DNA from: Verrucomicrobiales bacterium
Lineage (GTDB): Bacteria > Verrucomicrobiota > Verrucomicrobiia > Limisphaerales > UBA9464
Reading direction: 5' to 3'
Assembly (NCBI GenBank): GCA_027488845.1
Contig: JAIYBC010000051.1
Span: 1 to 48,900, forward strand
DNA: 48,900 nucleotides
Part shown: positions 16,382-23,647 of the stretch, in pieces
Numbering within the stretch: position 1 is the first letter of the stretch
How the letters are laid out: each line of letters begins with the position of its first letter
Position numbers and translations under genes: made by a program
Notes under the pieces: model-generated
Told to the model about the DNA's origin: nothing
The model's database searches: none
The model's input: only the letters and a program-made list of their open reading frames with translations

Positions 16382-16882
16382 TCAGCGGCGGAGCGGATAG
16401 GTGGCCGTCTGTACGGCGATCCAGACCGGGATGCTGAACACGACCACCGCCGCCAGCCGGGCCCACGTCCACGGCAGGAACGCGCTCTGCATCGGGAAGA
16501 TCGCAATGAGGAAGTAGCCCGCGAAACGGGCGTGGCCGAGGAAGCGGAACGCCTTTGGAAGGCGCCTGCGAATGCCGGAAACGAACGCGATCAGACCCAG
16601 CGACAGGACCATCACCGTCACCGCCACCTTCACCATCAACAGGGCGTCCAACGAGATCTGGGGGATGCTTGCCGGACGATCCCTCAAGGACTGCCACGTC
16701 CAGTTGGAACCCGCCCACATCAGCGTGAAGCCGGTCTGGAGCGCGGTGCGGGGACTCGCCTTGGTCGAGGTCAGTTCCGCCGTGATCCAGGAGAAATACA
16801 GCGGGACGATCCCCCACACCATGTCGGCATGGCGGAAGGGAACCAGCACCAGTTCACAGAAGACGCTCCAAAGCAGGGCCAC
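16382..16882 (-). CDS. Membrane protein of unknown function
   Basis: A 166-residue protein with about four hydrophobic segments. The clearest are VKVAVTVMVLSLGLIAFVSGI in the middle and RLAAVVVFSIPVWIAVQTATY at the C-terminus. An aromatic-rich N-terminal part (MVWGIVPLYFSWITAEL, LMWAGSNWTW) precedes them. I do not recognise the family. The start is GTG 16882. The gene is divergent from the Rrf2 regulator, its 5' end is 40 nt from the first palindromic operator, and it is followed by nuoA on the same strand, so the two may be co-transcribed and respond to the regulator. Confidence 0.65.
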   Translation of the reverse strand: MALLWSVFCELVLVPFRHADMVWGIVPLYFSWITAELTSTKASPRTALQTGFTLMWAGSNWTWQSLRDRPASIPQISLDALLMVKVAVTVMVLSLGLIAFVSGIRRRLPKAFRFLGHARFAGYFLIAIFPMQSAFLPWTWARLAAVVVFSIPVWIAVQTATYPLRR

Positions 16883-16921
16883 GTGCCGCCGAGGCTCGCG
16901 TTTCGCGGGACAAATTGGAAC

Positions 16922-16938
16922 CGGACAAATTCAGTCCG
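16922..16938. promoter_or_regulatory. Palindromic operator 1 of the Rrf2-iscU promoter
   Basis: CGGAC-N7-GTCCG, followed by ATAAAT. The same palindrome occurs at 16988-17004, 66 bp away, with extra identity outside the arms (CAGTCCGAT). A direct repeat of the left half, GGACAAATT, lies 15 bp upstream at 16908-16916. The site precedes the putative -35 and is 40-56 nt upstream of the divergent membrane-protein start, so it could serve both promoters. Rrf2/IscR proteins typically bind imperfect palindromes at their own promoters. Confidence 0.65.
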
Positions 16939-16948
16939 ATAAATCGCT

Positions 16949-16976
16949 TTGACTTCCACAGGTCCAGGAATAGGTT
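16949..16976 (+). promoter_or_regulatory. Candidate sigma-70 type promoter of rrf2-iscU
   Basis: TTGACT (16949-16954) followed after 16 bp by TAGGTT (16971-16976) is a good -35 with a weak -10. It lies exactly between the two palindromes. Transcription would begin near 16983, so operator 2 would cover the start of the transcript. Confidence 0.4.
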
Positions 16977-16987
16977 GGCTTCGCTTT

Positions 16988-17004
16988 CGGACGAAAACAG
17001 TCCG
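16988..17004. promoter_or_regulatory. Palindromic operator 2 of the Rrf2-iscU promoter
   Basis: Second copy of CGGAC-N7-GTCCG (spacer GAAAACA), ending 9 nt before the regulator's ATG at 17014. The pair brackets the candidate promoter, the layout expected for autorepression. Confidence 0.65.
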
Positions 17005-17013
17005 ATTCAAAAC

Positions 17014-17502
17014 ATGCAGATCACCAAAGCAGGAGAATACGGAGTTCTGGGGCTCATCGCCTTGGCGCGTCGTCCTGTGGGCGAGGTGGTGATGATCGAC
17101 GTCCTCTGCGATGAGGAGGCGATTCCCAAGAGCTTTCTGGGCAAGATCTTCCAGAGTCTGACCAAGGCCGGCATCGTCCGGTCCGCCCGGGGATCCGGTG
17201 GCGGATTCAGCCTGGCCCGGCCGGCGTCCGAGATCACCTCCCTGGAGATCATCGAGGCGATCGAAGGTCCCATCGCCCTGCAGCGCTGTCTGGAGACCGA
17301 CGCCGATTGCGAACACATCGGCGGATGCGCGTTGTGTGGTTTGCTGGCGGAGGCGCAGGACCGGATCAAGGAGGTCTTCTCGGCCACCACGCTTTCCGAC
17401 CTCTCACGTCGGCATCTGCCGAACGGGTTGGTCCAACAGGCCCGCGATCGTGCCCGGATCCCCTTGGAGGTGCTGGCCACGAATCCGCCCGCGCCGGTCT
17501 GA
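17014..17502 (+). CDS. Rrf2 family (IscR-like) transcriptional regulator
   Basis: A 162-residue winged-helix regulator. The N-terminus MQITKAGEYGVLGLIALAR, the recognition helix region (IPKSFLGKIFQSLTKAGIVRSARG) and the wing (GSGGGFSLARPASEITSLEIIEAIEG) are typical. The cysteines C92, C99, C105 and C108 (RCLETDADCEHIGGCALC) resemble the [2Fe-2S] ligand set of IscR (C92, C98, C104), so iron-sulfur sensing is plausible. ATG 17014 starts the conserved region. The gene is followed after 29 nt by iscU, an IscR-like operon order, and preceded by two matching palindromes, suggesting autoregulation. Confidence 0.9.
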   Translation: MQITKAGEYGVLGLIALARRPVGEVVMIDVLCDEEAIPKSFLGKIFQSLTKAGIVRSARGSGGGFSLARPASEITSLEIIEAIEGPIALQRCLETDADCEHIGGCALCGLLAEAQDRIKEVFSATTLSDLSRRHLPNGLVQQARDRARIPLEVLATNPPAPV

Positions 17503-17531
17503 ACGATTTTTCACCCGATAGAGGAACCCCT

Positions 17532-17957
17532 ATGAGCGACACCTACACGTTGTACAACCCGACCGTCATGGACCACTTCATGAATCCCCGCAACATGGGC
17601 GATCTGAAGGACGCCGACGGCGTCGGCGAGGTCGGCGCTGCGGCCTGCGGCGACATCATGAAGATCAGCCTCCGCATCAAGGACGGCCGCATCGAGGACG
17701 CCCGCTTCAAGACCTTCGGCTGCGGATCGGCGATCGCCAGCTCCAGCATGGCCACCGAGCTGATCAAGGGTCGGACGATCGAGGAGGCCCTGAGCTTCTC
17801 CAACGAGGAGGTCGTGGACGCCCTCGGCGGTCTGCCCCCGGTGAAGATCCACTGCTCGGTCCTGGCCGAGGAGGCCCTGAAGGCGGCCCTGGAGGACTAC
17901 GTGAAGCGCCATCCCGAGGCGGCCAAGGCGGTTGCGGCCCAGCCGGTCTCCGCCTGA
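17532..17957 (+). CDS. iscU: IscU/NifU-N iron-sulfur cluster scaffold
   Basis: The scaffold on which [2Fe-2S] clusters are built. The 141 residues contain all key features: C39 with D41 (AAACGDIMK), C64 (FGCGSAIASSS), C108 (KIHCSVLAEEAL) and the chaperone-binding LPPVK motif at 101-105, which in other bacteria is recognised by HscA. A GAGG ribosome site lies 7 nt upstream of ATG 17532. It is probably co-transcribed with the Rrf2 gene. A terminator-like hairpin separates it from the desulfurase-like gene that follows. No hscA, hscB or fdx gene is in the window. Confidence 0.95.
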   Translation: MSDTYTLYNPTVMDHFMNPRNMGDLKDADGVGEVGAAACGDIMKISLRIKDGRIEDARFKTFGCGSAIASSSMATELIKGRTIEEALSFSNEEVVDALGGLPPVKIHCSVLAEEALKAALEDYVKRHPEAAKAVAAQPVSA

Positions 17958-17972
17958 TTCCCGCCCAACACG

Positions 17973-18015
17973 ACCCGCGGCCGGCCTGACCCATGGCCTC
18001 CCGCGGGTTTTCTTT
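17973..18015 (+). terminator. Rho-independent terminator between iscU and the iscS-like gene
   Basis: Arms ACCCGCGG (17973-17980) and CCGCGGGT (18001-18008) pair over 8 bp. After a 2x2 internal loop, GGCC/GGCC adds 4 bp around an 8-nt loop, and TTTTCTTT follows (18008-18015). It lies 15 nt past the iscU stop and 43 nt before the next start, so it should reduce expression of the downstream gene. It also argues against the upstream ATG at 17993. Confidence 0.75.
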
Positions 18016-18058
18016 CCCCATCCCGTCCATGGGTCCGTCCGAACCGATTTCCCGAGTC

Positions 18059-19324
18059 ATGCGACACGTCTTCCTGGATCACCAGTCCGCCACGCCGGTC
18101 CTGCCCGAGGTGTTCGAGGCCATGAGGCCGTACTTCACCGAGTACTTCGGCAACGCCTCCTCCCTGCACCAGCATGGGCTCCGCGTACGCGACGCCTTGG
18201 CGACGGCCCGCAAGCAGATGGCCGGGTTGATCCAGGCGGAGAATCCGGACGACATCTTCTTCACCTCCGACGGCACCGAGTCGTCGAACCTCGCGATCAA
18301 GGGCGTCGCCTACGCCAACGAACGCAAGGGCCGCCATCTCGTCGTCTCCGCCACCGAGCATCCCAGCGTGATGAACTCGGTCGAGTTCCTCGAGAAGCAG
18401 GGATGGACCTGCACGCGGGTCGGGGTCACCCCGGCGGGCCTGATCAAGCTGGACGAACTGGAGGCGGCGATCACTCCCCAGACGGTCCTGGTCGCGGTGC
18501 ACCATGTGAACCACGACATCGGGGCGATCCAGCCGATGCGGGAGGTGGGACGGCTGTGTGCTGCGAAGGGGGTTCCGCTCTACGTGGATTGCGAGGCCAG
18601 CGCCGGTTGGCTGCCGATAGACGTGAAGGACTGGGGAGCCGCCCTGGTCAGCTTCTCCGCGCACCGCTTCTACGGGCCCAAGGGCGCCGGTGTGCTGTAC
18701 CGCAACCGCAAGGCGCGGATCGTGAGCATCCTCCACGGAGGAGTGCAGGAAGGTGGACGTCGGGCCGGCACGGAGAACATCCCGGCCATCGTCGGCGGCG
18801 GCGTGGCGGCCGCGATCGCGGTCGAACGCCTCCAGGCCCGGATCGCGCACACGGGCGTTCTCCAGAAGCGGCTTTGGGACGGGCTCAGCTCGCGGATCCC
18901 GTACATCCAGCTGAACGGACCGCTGCCCGGACCCGACCGCATCACCACCAACCTGAACCTCTCCACGGAGTTCATCGAGGGCGAGGGCCAGTTGCTCCTG
19001 TGCGATCTCAACGGCATCGCCGTGGCCAGCGGTTCCAGCTGCGTCAGCAAGAGCCTCAAGATCTCCCACGTCCTCGGAGCCATCGGACTCGACCACGCCC
19101 TTGCCCAGGGCAACATCATCATGACGCTCGGCGAGGCGAACACCGTCGAGGACGTCGACTACGTGGTGGAGACCTTCGCGACGATCGTGAAGAAGCTCCG
19201 TGGGATGTCGCCGATGTGGGACGAGTTCGAACGTGGCGTGATCGATTCGGTGATCGCGCCCACGGGACGCGGGAAGTCCTTCAGCGCGCATGCCGCCGAG
19301 GTCTCGGGCAAGCCGGCGCACTGA
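18059..19324 (+). CDS. IscS/NifS-like cysteine desulfurase homologue lacking the PLP lysine
   Basis: The 421 residues align end to end with IscS (404). The PLP-forming lysine (K206 in E. coli IscS, in S-x-H-K) is Arg here: SFSAHRFYGPKG, R203, codon CGC at 18665-18667. Other catalytic positions also differ. VNNE is VNHD (151-153). VDATQS is VDCEAS, so the PLP-stacking Gln is Ala180. The substrate-binding Arg in IRFSLGR is Ile354, and the second Arg is Glu359. The active-site cysteine is kept at exactly 328 (GSSCVSKS), as are H101 and the SxH. The fold looks intact and the reading frame is uninterrupted. I infer a non-PLP role such as persulfide acceptor, IscU partner or regulator. ATG 18059 matches the IscS N-terminus. 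Confidence 0.85.
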   Translation: MRHVFLDHQSATPVLPEVFEAMRPYFTEYFGNASSLHQHGLRVRDALATARKQMAGLIQAENPDDIFFTSDGTESSNLAIKGVAYANERKGRHLVVSATEHPSVMNSVEFLEKQGWTCTRVGVTPAGLIKLDELEAAITPQTVLVAVHHVNHDIGAIQPMREVGRLCAAKGVPLYVDCEASAGWLPIDVKDWGAALVSFSAHRFYGPKGAGVLYRNRKARIVSILHGGVQEGGRRAGTENIPAIVGGGVAAAIAVERLQARIAHTGVLQKRLWDGLSSRIPYIQLNGPLPGPDRITTNLNLSTEFIEGEGQLLLCDLNGIAVASGSSCVSKSLKISHVLGAIGLDHALAQGNIIMTLGEANTVEDVDYVVETFATIVKKLRGMSPMWDEFERGVIDSVIAPTGRGKSFSAHAAEVSGKPAH

Positions 19325-19411
19325 TCGGGGGATCGCGGTTTTCCGACCGCTGCGGGCAGCCGGCCGAGACGCGCGATTCAAGCGGATCGGGACCGTGCCG
19401 ATGAAACCGGC

Positions 19412-20176
19412 ATGCATGCCCGCCACGTGATGCTGTGTGTTCTCTCCCTGGCCGCAACGACCATCGCCTTCGCCGACGACCTGAGGATCTCCGGCGCCCC
19501 GGGGCTCTTGGATCGCATGGCTTCGAAGAAGGAGTCCATCGAGACCGAAGCCGGGGTACGGCTGGCGCTCAAACCGCAGCCTGCGGGCGAGGGCTTGTTC
19601 GACCTGCTCCAAGGCCGCGCCGATGCGGCGTTGATCGATTCCCCGACCGAGGCCGTGGCCCGGGGGCTCTCCCTCGCCAAACCCGGCGCCATCAAGGGTG
19701 CGCTCGAGGTGGTCCAGCTTCCCGTCGGCCAGGTTCCGGTGACGTTCTACGTCCACGCCTCGAATCCCGTGAAGACCCTGTCACGTGAAGATGTGGCCCG
19801 GATCTATTCGGGAAAGGTCTCCAACTGGAAGGAGCTCGGAGGTGCCGACCAGCCCATCAAGGCCTTTGCCCTCTCTCCCCTCAACGGTTCACGGATGGCG
19901 GTGAACGACACGCTCCTTGCCAAGGAAAGCATGGCGGCGCGGGTGACGACCCGTGGCGCCTCCAAGGACGTGCTCGCGCTCCTTGCCGCGGCGCCGAACG
20001 GGATCGCCTTCCTCTCGGAGTCGGTCGGCGACGCCTCGGTGCATCCCGTGGCCGTCGAACCGGCCGTGACCACCCCGCTTTACCTCGTGGTCCGTGGTGA
20101 GCCGGGTCCGGTCCAGAAGCGGATCGCCGACGGCCTGCGGCAGACCTTTTCGGCGGTTTCGGTGGCCTCGAAATAG
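19412..20176 (+). CDS. Periplasmic PstS-like substrate-binding protein
   Basis: A 254-residue exported protein with a signal peptide (VMLCVLSLAATTIAFA). The body follows the PBP-like fold of phosphate-binding PstS proteins: LKPQPAGEGLFDLLQGRADAALIDSP, then FYVHASNPVKTLSREDVARIYSGKVSNWKELGG, NGSRMAVNDTLL, and a late APNGIAFLSESV. Members of this fold bind phosphate or similar anions. There are no pstCAB transporter genes beside it; it stands between the iscS-like gene and the cytochrome peroxidase, so it may be a sensor or scavenger. ATG 19430 is an alternative start. Confidence 0.8.
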   Translation: MHARHVMLCVLSLAATTIAFADDLRISGAPGLLDRMASKKESIETEAGVRLALKPQPAGEGLFDLLQGRADAALIDSPTEAVARGLSLAKPGAIKGALEVVQLPVGQVPVTFYVHASNPVKTLSREDVARIYSGKVSNWKELGGADQPIKAFALSPLNGSRMAVNDTLLAKESMAARVTTRGASKDVLALLAAAPNGIAFLSESVGDASVHPVAVEPAVTTPLYLVVRGEPGPVQKRIADGLRQTFSAVSVASK

Positions 20177-20179
20177 CCG

Positions 20180-20199
20180 GCTTCCGAATTTGCGGAAGC
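20180..20199 (+). terminator. Weak terminator-like hairpin after the PstS-like gene
   Basis: A 7-bp perfect stem (GCTTCCG 20180-20186, CGGAAGC 20193-20199, loop AATTTG) starts 4 nt past the stop, followed by GTCGTTTG. There is no real T-run, so termination would be partial. Confidence 0.4.
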
Positions 20200-20225
20200 G
20201 TCGTTTGCATCCAGAATTCGGCCTC

Positions 20226-21227
20226 ATGATCCGTCACGTCACACCGTCCCTCGCGGCCATCGTCGCCGCGACGTTCACCCTCTCGGTCTCCGCCGTCGCC
20301 GCGACACCCGCGGAACTGCGTACCCGCACCCTCGAAACCATCACGCCGCTACCCCAGACGATGCCTGGTTCGGAGAAGGACACCCCCGACCGCATCGCCC
20401 TCGGACGCGAGCTGTTCTTCGAGAAGCGCATCTCGGCCAACGAGACCCAGTCCTGCAACTCGTGCCATGCGGTCGACCAGAACCGTGGCGGCGTCGACAA
20501 CGAGCCGACCTCGCCCGGCGCCTTTGGCAAACGCGGCGGCCGGAATTCCCCGACCGTGCTCAACGCCGGATTCCACGTCGCCCAGTTCTGGGACGGCCGT
20601 GCGGCGACCCTCGAGGACCAGGCCAAGGGCCCCGTCCTCAACCCGGGCGAGATGGCGATGCCCAACGAGGGAGAGGTCCTGAAGCGGCTCTCCGCGGTTC
20701 CCCTGTACCAGAAGGCCTTCAAGGCGGCCTTCCCGGGCGAGGAGAACCCCATCTCCTACGACAACTTCGCGAAGGCCGTGGCCGCGTTCGAGCGCACCCT
20801 GCGCACCCAGGACCGTTTCGACGACTTCCTCAAGGGTGACGACAAGGCGCTTTCGGCCACGGAACTGCGCGGGCTGGACACCTTCCTGACCGTGGGCTGC
20901 ACCACCTGTCACAACGGTCCGCTGCTCGGCGGCAACAACTACAAGAAGCTCGGCATCCTGAACGAGTACGCCGACAAGTCCGACAAGGGCCGCATCGAGG
21001 TCACCAAGGAGGACTACGACGAGTTCGTCTTCAAGGTGCCGTCGCTGCGGAACATCGCCCTCACCGCGCCCTACTTCCACAACGGCTCCCAGAAGACCCT
21101 CGAGGAGACCGTCAAGGCCATGGCCTGGCTTCAGTTGGGCAAGGAGCTGAAGCCCGCGGAGATCGCCGACATCACGGCCTTCCTCCAGGCGCTCACCGAC
21201 AAGCCGCGCGCGGTGGCCAAGAAGTAG
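20226..21227 (+). CDS. Di-haem cytochrome c peroxidase
   Basis: A periplasmic enzyme reducing hydrogen peroxide with electrons from cytochrome c. A signal peptide (residues 1-26, cut near SAVAA) precedes 307 mature residues. Two CxxCH haem sites are present: C77-C80-H81 in SCNSCHAV and C225-C228-H229 in GCTTCHNG. Family features FFEKRIS, GRNSPTVLNAGF, QFWDGRAATLEDQAKGP and FKVPSLRNIALTAPYFHNGS are all there. ATG 20226 fits the signal peptide. MauG-type enzymes share this fold, but no partner gene supports that. The peroxide defence role fits the neighbouring iron-sulfur genes. Confidence 0.94.
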   Translation: MIRHVTPSLAAIVAATFTLSVSAVAATPAELRTRTLETITPLPQTMPGSEKDTPDRIALGRELFFEKRISANETQSCNSCHAVDQNRGGVDNEPTSPGAFGKRGGRNSPTVLNAGFHVAQFWDGRAATLEDQAKGPVLNPGEMAMPNEGEVLKRLSAVPLYQKAFKAAFPGEENPISYDNFAKAVAAFERTLRTQDRFDDFLKGDDKALSATELRGLDTFLTVGCTTCHNGPLLGGNNYKKLGILNEYADKSDKGRIEVTKEDYDEFVFKVPSLRNIALTAPYFHNGSQKTLEETVKAMAWLQLGKELKPAEIADITAFLQALTDKPRAVAKK

Positions 21228-21253
21228 TACCTGGGATAGTGTCCCTTCAACGG

Positions 21254-21282
21254 GGGCGGCGTTCCGTTCTGGAATGCCGCCC
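21254..21282 (+). terminator. Hairpin between the peroxidase and mrp genes
   Basis: A 12-bp stem with one G-T wobble (GGGCGGCGTTCC 21254-21265, GGAATGCCGCCC 21271-21282, loop GTTCT). Only a weak T-rich stretch (CTTTC) follows. Probably a terminator or RNA-stability element for the peroxidase transcript. Confidence 0.5.
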
Positions 21283-21318
21283 TCCCGCTTTCAACTCCGC
21301 CATTCCGACCACGTCATC

Positions 21319-22413
21319 ATGCCTGCCATCACCGAGGAGTCCGTCATCGCCGCCCTGCGCGGGGTCAAGTATCCGGGCTACAGCCGCGACATCGTCTCCT
21401 TCGGCCTCGTGAAGGGGGTGCAGATCGACGGTTCCGCCGTGGGAGTGCTCATCGAGCTGACCACTCCCAACAAGGAGGTCGGCGACCAGATCGCGGATGC
21501 CGCCCGGCTCGCGTTGAGGGACCGGATCGAAGGGCTCTCCGATGCGCATGTCCAGGTGCAGGTGCCCACTCCCCAGGCGGCCGCCGCGGCTCCGCAAGCC
21601 GGCGCCCAGAACCGCAACCGCATTCCCGGCATCGCCCGGGTCGTGGCCGTGGCCTCGGGCAAGGGCGGAGTCGGCAAGTCGACCTGTTCGGTCAACCTCG
21701 CCGTGGCCCTCGCCCGACTGGGCGCCCGCGTCGGATTGCTCGATTGCGACATCTACGGCCCCAGCATCCCGTTGATGATGGGAATCCACGGTCGCCCGGC
21801 CCTCACCGAGGATGAATCCCGCCTGGTTCCCCCGGTCCGGCACGGTGTCCGGTTGATGAGCATGGGATTCCTCCTCGATCCCGACCAGGCGGTCATCTGG
21901 CGGGGGCCGATGATCCAGAAGACCATCCACCAATTCATCCACCAGGTGGATTGGGGCGAGTTGGACTTCCTGTTGGTGGACCTCCCTCCGGGGACCGGCG
22001 ACGCCCAGCTTTCGCTCTGCCAGACGGTGCCCTTGGACGGCGGGGTGGTGGTCACGACACCGCAGGAAGCGTCGCTCGGAGTGGTCCGCAAGGGCGTCAC
22101 GATGTTTGAGAAGGTCAATGTCCCGATCCTCGGCATCATCGAGAACATGAGCGGCTTCACCACGCCGGAGGGTTTGCGGGTGGACATCTTCGGCCACGGC
22201 GGAGGCAGGGCGGAGGCGGCTCGGAAGAGCGTGCCGTTCCTCGGGGAGATCCCGCTCTTCGTCGCGATCCGCGAAGCGGGTGACTCCGGTGTTCCGGTCG
22301 TGGTTTCCAATCCGACCGGCGAGCCGGCGGCAGCATTCCTGGCCATCGCACAGCAGCTGCTGGAGCGTTTCCGTCGGCCTGCCGATCCGGCGACCGGGGC
22401 AAAGGGACTTTGA
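21319..22413 (+). CDS. mrp: Mrp/ApbC/NBP35-type P-loop ATPase without the C-x-x-C motif
   Basis: Mrp proteins carry and transfer iron-sulfur clusters. Of the 364 residues, 1-80 form a MIP18/DUF59-type domain. The deviant Walker A GKGGVGKST is at 114-122 and VDLPPGTGDAQLSL gives Walker B. In the C-terminal region, where ApbC has ENMS..-C-P-x-C-G, this protein reads ENMSGFTTPEGLRVDIFGHGGG (275-296): both cluster-binding cysteines are missing, with a one-residue deletion. The N-terminal domain also has TTPNKE where a Cys is often found. ATPase function should be intact, but cluster binding by the usual site cannot occur. ATG 21319 is chosen because homology starts there. Confidence 0.9.
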   Translation: MPAITEESVIAALRGVKYPGYSRDIVSFGLVKGVQIDGSAVGVLIELTTPNKEVGDQIADAARLALRDRIEGLSDAHVQVQVPTPQAAAAAPQAGAQNRNRIPGIARVVAVASGKGGVGKSTCSVNLAVALARLGARVGLLDCDIYGPSIPLMMGIHGRPALTEDESRLVPPVRHGVRLMSMGFLLDPDQAVIWRGPMIQKTIHQFIHQVDWGELDFLLVDLPPGTGDAQLSLCQTVPLDGGVVVTTPQEASLGVVRKGVTMFEKVNVPILGIIENMSGFTTPEGLRVDIFGHGGGRAEAARKSVPFLGEIPLFVAIREAGDSGVPVVVSNPTGEPAAAFLAIAQQLLERFRRPADPATGAKGL

Positions 22414-22444
22414 CGCCTGCCGGGACGCCGGCTAAAGGAGGGTC

Positions 22445-23647
22445 ATGTCTTTCCGGAGCGTCTCCCTTGCGGTGGTGCCACTGCTGATCGCCATCTCGGC
22501 GACGGCCGGAGAACGTGCGCAGACAAGCGGTGCCCGCCGTCCTGAAGGAGAGGAGAAGAAGGAACAGGTACTGCCTCCCGAGGCCGAGGCGAAAAGGGCT
22601 TCCGCGTGGGAGAAGCTGTTGCGCAACCGCCAGTTCGACGTCCTCCGTTCCGGCAATTCCCTCCAGGGGGCCATCGACCTGCCGCTTCCGATGCCGCCGA
22701 CACAAAACGGCCCGATCATGGATCCCAAGACCCAGAAGCGGATCCTGGAGGAGATCGATCGGCGCAAGAACTGGTTGGTGGAGCCCGGTTCCACGACTCC
22801 CAGGGGGATGGAAAAGCCGACGGATCCCGCCAACGACATCCCGGATTTCAGCCGCAACCGCGGCCGTTTCCGCAGCCGACGCGAGGTGGCCGACGAAACG
22901 GCGGCCGGTGGCAAGGACGACAAGTCCGTCGACGGCCTTTCCGGAAGGGGTCTTCGGGACGGCAAGTCCAAGAGGAATTCCTCCGATGACCGGGATTCGG
23001 CGGAAGCCTCGAACGATGACGTCGTCGGCAGGGAGAAGCTCGACAAGATCCTGTCCCAGTCCGAGCGCTCCGGCCAATCACGGGATCTCGATCAGGACCG
23101 TGCCGGGAACAAGATCCTGGGCCTGGGGTCGGACCGGGGGCGGGGGTGGTTCCAGTTCAATTCCGGGGGATCCTCCGCAGGCTCCTCGGATTCCGCGTCG
23201 GGATCCGGACTCGGAGGCGCCTCCTCGGGTGCGGCCGCGGAATTCCTGAATCCCTATTCGGATCCGTCCGTGTCGGCGCGCCTTCCTGGCGGTTCCTCCT
23301 CGGAGCCGGCGAAGTCGTTCGACCCGACCGTGGCGCCTCCGTTGCCGTTCATTCCCCGCGACGACGGCGCCCTCGCCGGGAACGCATCCGCCTTCGGCGG
23401 CGCAGCCGCGGCTCCGTCCAGTCCCTTCGGTTCCCCGTCGCAGGGCGGACCCGCAGCACCGGCCGGTTTCGGTGCCTTCAACGGATTCGGCAGTCCGGCG
23501 GCGCCCGGCGCCGGTCGGTCCGGCTTCTTCTCTCAGGCACCGGGTTCCGGCCTCTCCACCGGCCTGGAGTCCCTTTCCGCCCCCCGCTCCCCGACCTTCG
23601 TCCCGCGTCCCGCGGTCCTCGTGGTGGAGCCGCCAAAGCCCTTCTGA
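22445..23647 (+). CDS. Exported low-complexity protein, unknown function
   Basis: A 400-residue protein with a signal peptide (residues 1-21, SLAVVPLLIAISATAG). A short conserved-looking block follows (AWEKLLRNRQFDVLRSGNSLQGAIDLPLPMPP, then ILEEIDRRKNWLVEPG). After that comes a charged, disordered middle, and from about residue 230 a Gly/Ser/Ala/Pro-rich tail (SGGSSAGSSDSASGSGLGG and later). No domain is recognised. The start lies 31 nt after mrp, and the stop overlaps the ATG of the next gene (TGATG), so the two are translationally coupled. Confidence 0.75.
   Translation: MSFRSVSLAVVPLLIAISATAGERAQTSGARRPEGEEKKEQVLPPEAEAKRASAWEKLLRNRQFDVLRSGNSLQGAIDLPLPMPPTQNGPIMDPKTQKRILEEIDRRKNWLVEPGSTTPRGMEKPTDPANDIPDFSRNRGRFRSRREVADETAAGGKDDKSVDGLSGRGLRDGKSKRNSSDDRDSAEASNDDVVGREKLDKILSQSERSGQSRDLDQDRAGNKILGLGSDRGRGWFQFNSGGSSAGSSDSASGSGLGGASSGAAAEFLNPYSDPSVSARLPGGSSSEPAKSFDPTVAPPLPFIPRDDGALAGNASAFGGAAAAPSSPFGSPSQGGPAAPAGFGAFNGFGSPAAPGAGRSGFFSQAPGSGLSTGLESLSAPRSPTFVPRPAVLVVEPPKPF

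Noticed and set aside
17993-18058. ATG at 17993 as start of the IscS-like gene
   Set aside because: It lies inside the stem-loop of the iscU terminator, and the extra residues have no homology; ATG 18059 matches the IscS N-terminus.
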